Part shown: positions 25,666-33,787 of the stretch, piece by piece
Layout: every line of letters starts with the position of its first letter
Position numbering within the stretch: the stretch's first letter is position 1
From: Bog-532 sp963720945
GTDB lineage: Bacteria; Actinomycetota; Actinomycetes; Streptosporangiales; Streptosporangiaceae
Length of the DNA: 64,000 nucleotides
Direction of reading: 5' to 3'
Assembly: GCA_963720945.1 (NCBI GenBank)
Contig: CAVRHH010000012.1
Span: 1-64,000 of the forward strand
The notes under the pieces: model-generated
Told to the model about the DNA's origin: nothing
Databases searched by the model: none
The model's input: the letters and a program-made list of their open reading frames with translations, nothing else
Position numbers and translations under genes: made by a program

Positions 25666-26291
25666 CAGGTAGCGCGGCCGACGTGGGCGAATAACCCCGG
25701 CGCCGGCTCCGCCCCGGTGCTCGCGAGCTGCCCCAGCAGCACGTCGAGCCGGTCATGCTGCCGGTGCGCGGGCAGACGGCCACGGCGGGTCAGCGTGGCC
25801 AGGCCGTGCAGGGCACTCCAGATCACTTCGGCGCAGACCTCGACGTCCCGCCCGGCTGCCATGGGGGCCACCGCCTCGACGAACTCCGCAAAGGCGTCGC
25901 GCAGCGGCTGCGGGGTGAGATCGCCGCTGGCGAACCGGATATCGGTGGGCATGCTGAACATCGAGTCATACAGCGCCGGGCGGGTGGCCGCGAAGTTCAG
26001 GTACGCCTCCGCCACCGCGCGCAGCGCGGCGGCCGCGGAGGGCGCGGCGAGCCGGGCCCGGCGCAATCCGGCGCCCAGTTCCGCGAAGCCCTCGATGGCG
26101 ACCGCCCGCACGATGGCGTCCTTGTTCGTGAAGTGGCTGTACAGAACGGGCTGGCTGTACTCCACCCGTTCGGCCAGGCGCCGCGTGGTGACGGCCTCCC
26201 ACCCCTCCTGTTCGGCCAGCTCGCGCGCGGTGGCGACGATCAGCTCGTGCCGCTGGAGGCGTTCCCGTTCACGGCGCTCGGTGGTGGTCAT
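25665..26291 (-). CDS. TetR-family transcriptional regulator
   Basis: A 208-aa repressor. The N-terminal helix-turn-helix reads WEAVTTRRLAERVEYSQPVL followed by YSHFTNKDAIVRAVAIEGF, a clear TetR motif. The rest is a helical ligand/dimer domain (TetR_C type). It faces the DUF4267 membrane-protein gene across an 89-base gap that contains three near-identical palindromes, so it very probably represses both genes and is induced by an unknown small molecule. Confidence 0.92.
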   Translation of the reverse strand: MTTTERRERERLQRHELIVATARELAEQEGWEAVTTRRLAERVEYSQPVLYSHFTNKDAIVRAVAIEGFAELGAGLRRARLAAPSAAAALRAVAEAYLNFAATRPALYDSMFSMPTDIRFASGDLTPQPLRDAFAEFVEAVAPMAAGRDVEVCAEVIWSALHGLATLTRRGRLPAHRQHDRLDVLLGQLASTGAEPAPGLFAHVGRAT

Positions 26292-26301
26292 GAGCTAAAT
26301 C

Positions 26302-26365
26302 CTAGCATCGCTAGAAAATTTGTTGACGCTAGTGTTAGCGTTGAATTAATTCCTAGCAGTGCTAG
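26302..26365. promoter_or_regulatory. Three palindromic TetR operators in divergent promoter
   Basis: CTAGCATCGCTAG (26302-26314), ACGCTAGTGTTAGCGT (26326-26341) and CTAGCAGTGCTAG (26353-26365) are palindromes sharing the half site GCTAG/CTAGC. They fill the gap between the two start codons. TTGACG at 26323-26328 is a possible -35 box for the DUF4267 gene, overlapping the middle palindrome. GGAGGT precedes the ATG at 26381. Confidence 0.8.
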
Positions 26366-26380
26366 ATACGGAGGTATCTC

Positions 26381-26758
26381 ATGTCCCTCGCCTTCTTCGC
26401 GGACGGCCTGGCCATCCTCATTGGCCTGGGTGTGATCGCCGTCGGCGCACGGTTCCTGTTCATGCCGCGGGCGGCCGCGATCGGCTACGGGGTGCCCGCC
26501 GAGCCCGGCACGCCCGGCACCGGCCCCTACCTCACGATCAAGGGGGTGCGCGACGGCATCTACGGGGTGCTGGTCTTCGTTCTGCTCGCAGCCAGCGGCC
26601 GGCACGTGCTCGCCTGGTTCATGCTGACAGCAGCCATCCTGCCGCTAGCCGACACGCTGATCGTGCTGTGCAACCACGGTTCCCGGCTGACCGCCTTCGC
26701 CGTGCACTTCGCCACGGCCATGGTCATGCTGCTGGACGTGGCGCTGTTGCTCTCATGA
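26381..26758 (+). CDS. DUF4267 small membrane protein
   Basis: A 125-aa protein with four predicted membrane helices (LAILIGLGVIAVGARFLFMP, DGIYGVLVFVLLAASG, AWFMLTAAILPLADTLIVL, AVHFATAMVMLLDVALLL). It fits DUF4267. GGAGGT lies five bases before ATG 26381. It is controlled by the divergent TetR gene by position. Its last bases overlap the end of the convergent methyltransferase gene. Similar TetR/DUF4267 pairs are common; the transported or sensed compound is unknown. Confidence 0.85.
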   Translation: MSLAFFADGLAILIGLGVIAVGARFLFMPRAAAIGYGVPAEPGTPGTGPYLTIKGVRDGIYGVLVFVLLAASGRHVLAWFMLTAAILPLADTLIVLCNHGSRLTAFAVHFATAMVMLLDVALLLS

Positions 26759-27376
26759 CCGCCCCGGCTTGTCCCACTGGAGCGAGTAGCGGAACAGGAG
26801 GTGGCGGCGGTACCGGGCGCCGGGGAGCAGCCGCAGGGCACCCACGCGGACCTCTTCCCAGGTCATGGTGGCTGCCCTGACCGGCTGGCCGGGACTGGCC
26901 TGCTCCCGGTGCGCGGCGCGCAGGGCGCCGTGCATCAGCCCGTACGCCACGTTGACCGGGAGGCCGGCCGCGTCGTGCATCCAGTCGCCGGGCGTGGCAC
27001 TGCGGGCCAGGCCGACGATGGCCAGCCGCCCGCCGGGCCGCAGCAGGCGGCTCATGGCCATCAGGGCCGCCTCGAAGTTCATGTGGTGGATCGCCGTGTC
27101 GGAGGCGATGAAATCGAAGCTGGCGTCGTCGAACGGGAAGGCCGGGAACTCCGCGTCGATGAAGGCCACGTTGCGCAGGTTCTCGCCGCGCTTGCGGGCC
27201 AGCGCGATCATGCGGCTGTCGCGGTCGACTCCGGTCACGTCCCGGCAGCGCGCCGCCAGGCGGCAGGTCAGCAGCCCGTCGCCGCAGCCCACGTCGAGGG
27301 CACTGCCGCAGCCAGCCGGCACCGCAGCCAGGATGAGCGGCTGGTAGTGCACATTGTGATTCCAGTAATCCGCCAT
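26753..27376 (-). CDS. Class I SAM-dependent methyltransferase
   Basis: A 207-aa protein starting MADYWNHNVHYQPLILAAV at ATG 27376, with AGGGGA upstream. The SAM motif is SALDVGCGDGLLTCRLAARC; further features are VTGVDRDSRMIALARKRG, DFIASDTAIHHMNFEAAL and LLRPGGRLAIVGLARS. It resembles small-molecule (UbiE/COQ5-type) methyltransferases. The target is unknown. It faces pncA divergently, with 79 bases between the start codons. Confidence 0.88.
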   Translation of the reverse strand: MADYWNHNVHYQPLILAAVPAGCGSALDVGCGDGLLTCRLAARCRDVTGVDRDSRMIALARKRGENLRNVAFIDAEFPAFPFDDASFDFIASDTAIHHMNFEAALMAMSRLLRPGGRLAIVGLARSATPGDWMHDAAGLPVNVAYGLMHGALRAAHREQASPGQPVRAATMTWEEVRVGALRLLPGARYRRHLLFRYSLQWDKPGRS

Positions 27377-27455
27377 GTTCCCCTCATTCGCGCTGGTCAC
27401 GCGCAGGACGTCGGCGACCTCGCAGGCAGCGCTCCGGGCACGATACCGTGGGCGG

Positions 27456-28031
27456 GTGCGCGCACTCATCGTCGTTGACGTTCAGAACGACTTCTGCGAG
27501 GGCGGTTCGCTCGCCGTCCCGGGTGGCGCCTTCGTGGCCCGCTCGATCAGCGAGCGCCTCGCCACCAGCGGCAGCGAGTACGCGCACATCGTCGCGACCC
27601 AGGATCATCACATCGACCCGGGCGACCACTTCTCCGCCCACCCGGATTACGTCCGCTCCTGGCCGCCGCACTGCGTCGCGGGTACGCCCGGTGCGGAGTT
27701 CCACCCCGACCTGGACACAGCACGGGTGGAAGCGACCTTCCGCAAGGGCGCACACGCCGCGGCCTACAGCGGGTTCGAGGGCACGGACGGCACGGGCACG
27801 CCGCTGGGCGACTGGCTGCGTGAGCGCGGGGTCACGGAACTCGACGTCGCCGGGATCGCCACCGATCACTGCGTACGGGCGACGGCGGCGGACGGGGCGC
27901 GCGGCGGGTTCGCCACCCGCGTCCTGCTGGGCCTCACCGCAGGCGTCGCTCCGGACACCACCGCCCGGGCCCTCACCGAGCTGCGCGACGCCGGGGTAGA
28001 CCTCACCGGCACGCCCGTTCTTCTGTCGTGA
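27456..28031 (+). CDS. pncA: Nicotinamidase
   Basis: A 191-aa enzyme that deamidates nicotinamide to nicotinate. The catalytic triad is visible: D8 (VDVQNDFCEGG), a Lys in FRKGAHAAAYSGFEG, and the Cys in IATDHCVRATAADG. The metal-site residues of the family (D-x-H in HHIDPGDHFSAH, then H) are present. The start is GTG 27456; upstream in-frame codons overlap the divergent methyltransferase. It feeds pncB at 21499. Confidence 0.93.
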   Translation: MRALIVVDVQNDFCEGGSLAVPGGAFVARSISERLATSGSEYAHIVATQDHHIDPGDHFSAHPDYVRSWPPHCVAGTPGAEFHPDLDTARVEATFRKGAHAAAYSGFEGTDGTGTPLGDWLRERGVTELDVAGIATDHCVRATAADGARGGFATRVLLGLTAGVAPDTTARALTELRDAGVDLTGTPVLLS

Positions 28032-28094
28032 GGTCATCCGGTTCCGCCCGGCCCAGGCTGCCCGCCGCGTCTGGACCCGGCCGCCGAACCGGCC

Positions 28095-28345
28095 GAAACG
28101 TGTGCTCCTCATGTCCTCGCCCATCGGCCTGGGCCATGCCCGGCACGACCTGGCTATCTGCCGCCGAGGCGTGGGACGCCGACTACTTCCTGCACGAGAA
28201 CCCGGAACCGAAGCGGTCAGGCTGCCTGGCTGACCGGCTTCGCCGGCTGGCTGCCCCTGCCCGACCGCGAGGCGGTGCGCGCGGACCTGGGGTACCGGCC
28301 CGGCGAGAAGGTCTGCGTGGTCACGGGCGGCGCGGGCCGCGGCTC
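28095..28345 (+). pseudogene. Glycosyltransferase remnant
   Basis: Three short pieces of a GT-B type glycosyltransferase are spread over different frames: RVLLMSSPIGLGHARHDLAI at about 28095, DADYFLHENPEPKRSG at about 28169, and WLPLPDREAVRADLGYRPGE then KVCVVTGGAG at about 28250. Intact homologues are near 400 residues. Large deletions and frame changes make it a clear pseudogene between pncA and the LCP gene. Confidence 0.6.
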
Positions 28346-28385
28346 AGCTGGGCGAGCTCATCTGAGGCGGCGCGGCGCCGGGACG

Positions 28386-29984
28386 TCAGTTGACGCAGGG
28401 GATGCCCTTTTCGGTGCCGACGGCGCCGCCCTGCGGGCCGGCGGTGGGGATGGCCGGCGACGACGAGGGGCTCGGCGTCGTGGTCGCGGCCGCACTGATG
28501 GTGGGCGCGGTAGTAGTGTCCGCGCCGATCAGCACCTCGACGTGATTGGCGGCCACCGAGGTGCTAGCGGCCGCGGTGACGCCGAACGCCGAGGCGATCC
28601 GGCTGGCGTTGGCCGCCTCACCGGTCCCGTACAGGACCTCGGTGGTGGTGCGGGCCGTCCCGTTCCCCACCTCGCCGGCCTTGAATCCGGCCTGGACGAT
28701 CGCGGCCGAGGCCTTGGAGGCCAGCATGGGGGTCTGGCCGCCGTTGAAGACGTCGACCGTCGTCTCTGCGGCGGGCGTGCCGGGCGGCTGCGGCCGGGTC
28801 CCGGAGGAGGAGGAGGAGGAGGGCGCGGCGGGCTTCGGGTAGAACGCCGACTGCACGATCGACTTGATGGCGGACGGGTTGACCGCGTTGGCGTCCTGGC
28901 CGTCGATGGTGGCGTAGCCCTCGATCGGCAGCGTGTGGAAGACCAGGTTCCCGCTGGTCAGGTCCTGCATCTGGGACGCGAAGTCCAGCAGGTTCCAGCC
29001 GGCGTCGGTGATGACGTACTGCTGGGCCACCGACAGCAGCGCCTGGATCTTCGTCAGGTCGCCGATGACTCCCTGGGTGCGCAGCTGCTCCATGACGGCG
29101 TCGAGGAACGCCTGCTGGCGATGCGTCCGGTCCAGGTCACCGTTGGGCAGGCCGTCGCGCTGGCGGACGAACGCCAGCGCCTGCGACGCGTTCAGGTGCT
29201 GGTAGCCGGCTGGGAAGTCCGCACCGGAGTTGGCGTCCTTGACCGGGTGGTTGAGGCAGACCTCCACGCCGCCGAGTACGCTGGCCAGCTCGTAGAACCC
29301 ATCCAGGTTGACCTCGGCGAAGTGGTCGATGTGCACGCCGGTGAGCTGCTCAACCGTGTCCACGGCGGCCTTGCGCCCGGCCTCGTTGCCCTGGAACGCT
29401 AGCTGGTTCTGGCTAATGCCCGGGTTCTGCGCCTTCAGCTGCTGCTGCGCGTAGAACATGCTGACGCCGTAGGCCTGGTCGATCTTGCCCTGCTGCTGAG
29501 AGCCCACCGTGCCGGCGAAGTTGACCCAGTCATCGCGGGGAATGGAAAAGCCGACCGCCTTCTGCCCGCCGGCCGGGATGTGCAGCAGGATCAGCGTATT
29601 GGTGTCGTTGCCGCCGACACCGTTCGCCACACCCTGCGCGCTTCCCGCGTGCAGGGCCTTGAGGATGTTGTTGGGCAGGATGTTGCCGTTCCAGTCGCGG
29701 CGGCTCTCCAGCCCCATCAGCAGGATGTTCTGCGCGCCGATGGAGGGGCCGCCGGCGATCGCGTGCGAGGAGCCGATGCTGCTCACGTCCCGCACGACGA
29801 AGTAGGAAAAGCCGCTGACGGCGAGCACGATCGCGGAAAAAACGCAGGCCAGCATATATCCCGTGGTACGTGCGACACGTCGGGCCGGGGGGGCCGTACG
29901 GGCCCTAGCCACCGGATCCGCCCGAAGCCGGCACAGCATCCATGCGGCGAAGACTACCGGGACGCGCTTGTTATTGATCCGCAA
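28386..29984 (-). CDS. LytR-CpsA-Psr (LCP) cell-wall ligase with LytR_C domain
   Basis: A membrane-anchored LCP protein of about 520-530 aa that should attach glycopolymers to peptidoglycan or arabinogalactan-like material. A basic N terminus precedes one TM helix (YMLACVFSAIVLAVSGFSYF). The LCP domain has NILLMGLESRRDW, GGNDTNTLILLHIP, VGFSIPRDDWV, GKIDQAYG and LAFVRQRDGLPNGDLDR, with the Arg/Asp pattern that binds polyprenyl pyrophosphate. A Ser/Pro linker leads to a LytR_C domain (TTVDVFNGGQTPMLASKA). The nominal start is TTG 29984, only 20 bases from the divergent gene; ATG 29942 or GTG 29918 are likelier. Confidence 0.9.
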   Translation of the reverse strand: MRINNKRVPVVFAAWMLCRLRADPVARARTAPPARRVARTTGYMLACVFSAIVLAVSGFSYFVVRDVSSIGSSHAIAGGPSIGAQNILLMGLESRRDWNGNILPNNILKALHAGSAQGVANGVGGNDTNTLILLHIPAGGQKAVGFSIPRDDWVNFAGTVGSQQQGKIDQAYGVSMFYAQQQLKAQNPGISQNQLAFQGNEAGRKAAVDTVEQLTGVHIDHFAEVNLDGFYELASVLGGVEVCLNHPVKDANSGADFPAGYQHLNASQALAFVRQRDGLPNGDLDRTHRQQAFLDAVMEQLRTQGVIGDLTKIQALLSVAQQYVITDAGWNLLDFASQMQDLTSGNLVFHTLPIEGYATIDGQDANAVNPSAIKSIVQSAFYPKPAAPSSSSSSGTRPQPPGTPAAETTVDVFNGGQTPMLASKASAAIVQAGFKAGEVGNGTARTTTEVLYGTGEAANASRIASAFGVTAAASTSVAANHVEVLIGADTTTAPTISAAATTTPSPSSSPAIPTAGPQGGAVGTEKGIPCVN

Positions 29985-30004
29985 CGGCTAACATCTGAGA
30001 CTAG

Positions 30005-31633
30005 ATGACCGAGCCACGAAGGCACGATACAGATCCGCGCCCGCCGTACGCTGGCGGCCCTGGGGCGGATCCTCGGGCGCGCCTGCGAACCCCTGGTGAC
30101 GGGGCGTATCGGCATGATTCCTGGTCCCCGCGCCCGGGCGCGTCGCCGGGTTCCTTCGGGCAGGACCGCGGTCCCGCCCGCGGCGCCCTGTCCCGGCCCG
30201 ATCCGGGACTCTACCTGCCGGACCCGTACCGGGCGGATGGCGATCCGGCGTTCCGCGTGGACGAGACCGGACTGCGGCCGCGGCGCCGCGGCCCGGGCCG
30301 CACAGATCCCGCCCGGCGCGATCCGGCCCGGCGCGACAGCGGCCGCGGGCGGGAACGGCCAGATCCCGGTCAGCCCGATCCCAGCTGGCCGGGCCGGGAC
30401 CGGCGCGAGCTCGGCCCGCCCAGACCAGCCTGGCCGGACCGGGACCGGCGCGATCCGGGCTCACCCGGGCCAGGCCGGCGCGACCGGGCCCGCCCCGGCC
30501 AGCGTCAGCCGGATCCGACCTGGCCCGGCCGGGACCAGGGCAGCCCAACCCCGCCCAGCCTGGGCCGGGGCCGCCCGGACCTGAGCGTCCCGGACCGATC
30601 CGGGACGGAGCCGACCGCCCCGGTCCGTAAAGCTGCGCGCCCGGCCGCCCTGGGCGAAGGCGGCACGGGCCTCGAGGGCGGACCGGCCGGGGTGGGCCGT
30701 CGGCGCGCCTCCGCACAGGAACGGCCGTCCTGGCGGTGGGGCCAGATGCCGGGCGGACGCGGAGCCCTGATCGTGATCGCCGCGGCCGTGATCGGCACGG
30801 CGGCGACCGTCGGGACCCACCGTGCCCCCGGCCACCTGCTCGGCGGCTTCGTCGTCGCGGGCACCCTTATCGCGGCCCTGGCCGCCCGGCCGCGCGCCGT
30901 CTACCTGCTCGTCCCGGTCCCCGCGCTGGCCTACATAATCGGCGCGGTGACCGCCGGGCTGATCCACCAGCAGAGCGCAGGCCCGGGCAGTTCCGGGCTC
31001 ACCGTCAGCGCGGCCCAGTGGATCGCCGACGGGTTCGTGACCATGACCGCCGCCACGGCGCTGGCCGTGGTGATCGCCGTCATCCGCTGGCTCCTGAACA
31101 GAAGCGCCCGGCCGGGCGGGCCGCCGCCTGAGCCTGCGCCGGTATTCCCGGGCAGGCCGACCTCGCGGACCGTGCCACCGCCCGGGCCCGACTCGGCGTC
31201 ATGGGCCGTATCACGGCTGGACGGCGGGCCGGCGTCGGGGCCCGTGCCACCGTCCGGGCCCGGCTCGGCGTCATGGGCCGCACCACGGCTGGACGGCGGG
31301 CCGGCGTCGGGACCGGAGCCGCCCTCGTGGCCCTGGCCGGAGGAGCCGGTGACGCAGGGCCCGCCCGCAGCGTGGCGCGAGCCGTCCCGGCGGACCGAGC
31401 CGTTCTCCAGGCCGCCGCGCCCTTCATCGCTGCCGGGCGGCCCCACCTGGCAGCCTCAGCCGTATCCGCGGCAGCCTCAGCCGTATCCGCGGCAGCCTCA
31501 GCCGTATCCGCGGCAGCCTCAGCCGCCCCGCGCGGACCCGTTCCGGCCACCGTCGTGGCTGGACTCGCCGTCGGACCCGGGGTCACCGTCGTTCGGCGGC
31601 TCACGGGACTTAACCGCGCCCGGGACGGCCTGA
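30005..31633 (+). CDS. DUF6542 membrane protein with Pro-rich arms
   Basis: A 542-aa protein. The first 240 residues are Pro/Arg/Gly/Asp-rich and disordered. Residues about 250-365 hold four helices (GALIVIAAAVIGTAATVG, LLGGFVVAGTLIAALAAR, AVYLLVPVPALAYIIGAVTA, GFVTMTAATALAVVIAVIRW), matching DUF6542. The C-terminal tail is again Pro-rich and carries tandem repeats: two copies of a DSASWAVSRLDGGPASGP-like unit and three PYPRQPQ units. It starts 20 bases from the divergent LCP gene, suggesting a shared cell-envelope role. The repeated tail may interact with other envelope proteins. Confidence 0.8.
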   Translation: MTEPRRHDTDPRPPYAGGPGADPRARLRTPGDGAYRHDSWSPRPGASPGSFGQDRGPARGALSRPDPGLYLPDPYRADGDPAFRVDETGLRPRRRGPGRTDPARRDPARRDSGRGRERPDPGQPDPSWPGRDRRELGPPRPAWPDRDRRDPGSPGPGRRDRARPGQRQPDPTWPGRDQGSPTPPSLGRGRPDLSVPDRSGTEPTAPVRKAARPAALGEGGTGLEGGPAGVGRRRASAQERPSWRWGQMPGGRGALIVIAAAVIGTAATVGTHRAPGHLLGGFVVAGTLIAALAARPRAVYLLVPVPALAYIIGAVTAGLIHQQSAGPGSSGLTVSAAQWIADGFVTMTAATALAVVIAVIRWLLNRSARPGGPPPEPAPVFPGRPTSRTVPPPGPDSASWAVSRLDGGPASGPVPPSGPGSASWAAPRLDGGPASGPEPPSWPWPEEPVTQGPPAAWREPSRRTEPFSRPPRPSSLPGGPTWQPQPYPRQPQPYPRQPQPYPRQPQPPRADPFRPPSWLDSPSDPGSPSFGGSRDLTAPGTA

Positions 31634-31690
31634 CGGCCGGCCCATCCGCCCAGGGGCGGCCGCGCGCCCCGGCCAAGGGAGCGGCCGCGG

Positions 31691-33433
31691 TCAGCGGCGG
31701 CTCGTGGCCCAGCGGCGGATCATGTCCATGCGCGCCCGGATCTGGTCCGCGGTCGCCTGCGGCAGTGGTGGGCCGCCGCACGCCTTCCGCAGGTCTGCGT
31801 GGATGACACCGTGCGGCTGCCCGGTCCGGTGATTCCAGGCTGCGACCAGGCCGTTCAGTTCCTTACGCAGGGCGGCCAGCGTCTCCCGGCTGACGGCGGG
31901 AGCGGCGTGCGCGCCGCCGCGTGATCGCGTGCTAAGCTGCCCGGCCTGGCGCTGGCGCAGCAGGTGGGCCACCTGTTCCGGCTCCAGCAGGCCGGGCAGT
32001 CCCAGGAAGTCTTCTTCCTCCGGTGACCCTGGCGCCGTGGCCGTGCCGAACTCGCCGCCGTCGTAGAGCACCCGGTCGAAGTGCGCCGACGCGTGCAGGA
32101 CCTCGATCGGGGGGGTGAGGAGATCGTCGGCGGTATCCCGCCGGCGCTGGGCCTCGGCCAGCTCCTGTTCCTCAGGCGCTTCCGATGGGCTGCGGAGCAC
32201 ATGGTCCCGTTCGGCTTCCAGTTCGGCGGCGAAGGCCAGCAGGACCGGGACCGAGGGCACGAACACTGACGCAGTCTCGCCGCGGCGGCGGGCGCGGACG
32301 AACCGCCCGACGGCCTGCGCGAAGAACAGCGCGGTGCTGACGCTAGTCGCGTAGACCCCCACCGCCAGCCGGGGGATGTCCACTCCTTCGGACACCATCC
32401 GGACCGCGACCATCCAGCGGTCATCGGACGCCGTGAACGCGGCGATCTTACGGCTGGCGGACGGGTCGTCGGACAGCACGACCACGGGCCGCTTCCCGGT
32501 GATCCGCTGGAGCAGCGCCGCGTAGGCGCGCGCGTCCTCGTGGTCACCCGCGATCACCAGCCCGGCCGCGTCGGCCATCCCGCGGCGGACTTCGGTAAGC
32601 CGCTTGTCGGCCGCCTCCAGCACCCGGATCACCCACTCACCGGCCGGGTCGAGCGCGGTCCGCCAGGCCTGCGCGATCTGCTCCTTGGTCATTGGGGTGC
32701 CGAGGGTGGCGGTGATCTCATCGCCGGCCCGGGTCCGCCAGCTCATTTCGCCCGAGTAGGCCAGGAAGATCACCGGCCGGACAACCCCGTCCTCCAGCGC
32801 GTTCGCGTAGCCGTAGACGTAATCTGACGAGCTGCGCCGGGACCCGTCCGGCTGCTCGTCGTAGGTGACGAACGGGATCGGGTTGGCGTCGCTGCGGAAC
32901 GGCGTGCCGGTCAGCGCCACCCGCCGCCGGGCCGGGTCGAACGCCTCCTTGACCGCATCGCCCCAGGACAGAGCGTCCCCGGCATGATGGATCTCGTCGA
33001 AGATGACCAGCATCCGGCGGCCCTCGGTGCGCTGGCGGTGCAGCGCCGGGTGCGCTGCCACCTGCGCGTAGGTGACGGCCACGCCGGCGAAATCGGCGGA
33101 TGCGCGGCCCTGGGAGTTGCGGTAGGAGGAATCGAGCGCGATACCGAAGCGCAGCGCCGCGTCCGCCCACTGGTGCTTGAGGTGCTCGGTGGGCGTGACC
33201 ACCGTCAGCGCGGCGACCTCCCGGCGGGCGAGCAGCTCGGCCGCGATGGTGAGGGCGTAGGCGGTCTTCCCGGCCCCGGGCGTCGCGTTGAGCAGGAAAT
33301 CGCGCCGCGGCACGCGGAAGTATCCGGCGAACGCCTCGCGCTGCCACTTCCGCAGCGAGCCGATGAGATCCTGCCGGGCGAAGGCATGGCGGCCCTCGCC
33401 GCCTGCCGGCAGCGTAAGATCTTGATTACTCAA
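31691..33433 (-). CDS. DEAD/DEAH-box superfamily 2 helicase
   Basis: A 580-aa helicase of the COG1061 (SSL2-like) type: motif I NATPGAGKTAYAL, motif II DEIHHAGD, motif III LTGTPFRSD, and motif VI QAVGRFVRARRRGE. DNA or RNA unwinding or translocation is expected; the substrate is unknown. It starts at TTG 33433 (NQDLTLPAGGEGRHAF) and lies 61 bases after the DUF3039 gene on the same strand, a pairing widely conserved in actinobacteria, so the two probably work together. Confidence 0.9.
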   Translation of the reverse strand: MSNQDLTLPAGGEGRHAFARQDLIGSLRKWQREAFAGYFRVPRRDFLLNATPGAGKTAYALTIAAELLARREVAALTVVTPTEHLKHQWADAALRFGIALDSSYRNSQGRASADFAGVAVTYAQVAAHPALHRQRTEGRRMLVIFDEIHHAGDALSWGDAVKEAFDPARRRVALTGTPFRSDANPIPFVTYDEQPDGSRRSSSDYVYGYANALEDGVVRPVIFLAYSGEMSWRTRAGDEITATLGTPMTKEQIAQAWRTALDPAGEWVIRVLEAADKRLTEVRRGMADAAGLVIAGDHEDARAYAALLQRITGKRPVVVLSDDPSASRKIAAFTASDDRWMVAVRMVSEGVDIPRLAVGVYATSVSTALFFAQAVGRFVRARRRGETASVFVPSVPVLLAFAAELEAERDHVLRSPSEAPEEQELAEAQRRRDTADDLLTPPIEVLHASAHFDRVLYDGGEFGTATAPGSPEEEDFLGLPGLLEPEQVAHLLRQRQAGQLSTRSRGGAHAAPAVSRETLAALRKELNGLVAAWNHRTGQPHGVIHADLRKACGGPPLPQATADQIRARMDMIRRWATSRR

Positions 33434-33494
33434 CGTGTCTTTAGGCAGGCTCGGCGTTGCTGGGAAGGTCGGGCCTCGCTGCGCGGGCAGCGGT

Positions 33495-33752
33495 TCACTC
33501 GCCGCCCTCGGGGAGCGACTCGTAGATTTCCTTGCACTCCGGGCAGACCGGGAACCGCTGCGGGTCCCGGCTCGGCACCCAGACCTTGCCGCACAGCGCG
33601 ATCACCGGATCCCCCGTCACCGCGCTCTCGACAATCTTGCTCTTGTCGACGTAATGGGCAAACCGCTCGTGGTCACCGTCGCCGTGGGAAAGATCCGGCC
33701 GGACATCGGTGCCGGAGCGGGTGCCGCTGTCGGGAAGAACCTCGGTGCTCAT
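33495..33752 (-). CDS. DUF3039 protein
   Basis: An 85-aa protein with a conserved core ERFAHYVDKSKIVESAVTGD, then VIALCGKVWVPSRDPQRFPV and CPECKEIYESL. Three Cys (CGK and CPEC) suggest a zinc site. It belongs to DUF3039. Its position before a DEAH helicase and next to YqgE sequence is typical for actinobacteria. The function is unknown. Confidence 0.92.
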   Translation of the reverse strand: MSTEVLPDSGTRSGTDVRPDLSHGDGDHERFAHYVDKSKIVESAVTGDPVIALCGKVWVPSRDPQRFPVCPECKEIYESLPEGGE

Positions 33753-33787
33753 GTATCGAGTTTAGGGCCGGTCCGGGGAGCCCGGCC

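Noticed and set aside
24125..25783. 552-aa minus-strand frame over the DUF4855 gene
   Set aside because: Gly/Ala/Val-rich shadow without signal, domain or RBS. The plus-strand gene has a signal peptide and recognisable domains.
28275..29402. 375-aa plus-strand frame opposite the LCP gene
   Set aside because: Antisense of a well-conserved LCP protein; no start signal and Gly/Arg-rich composition.
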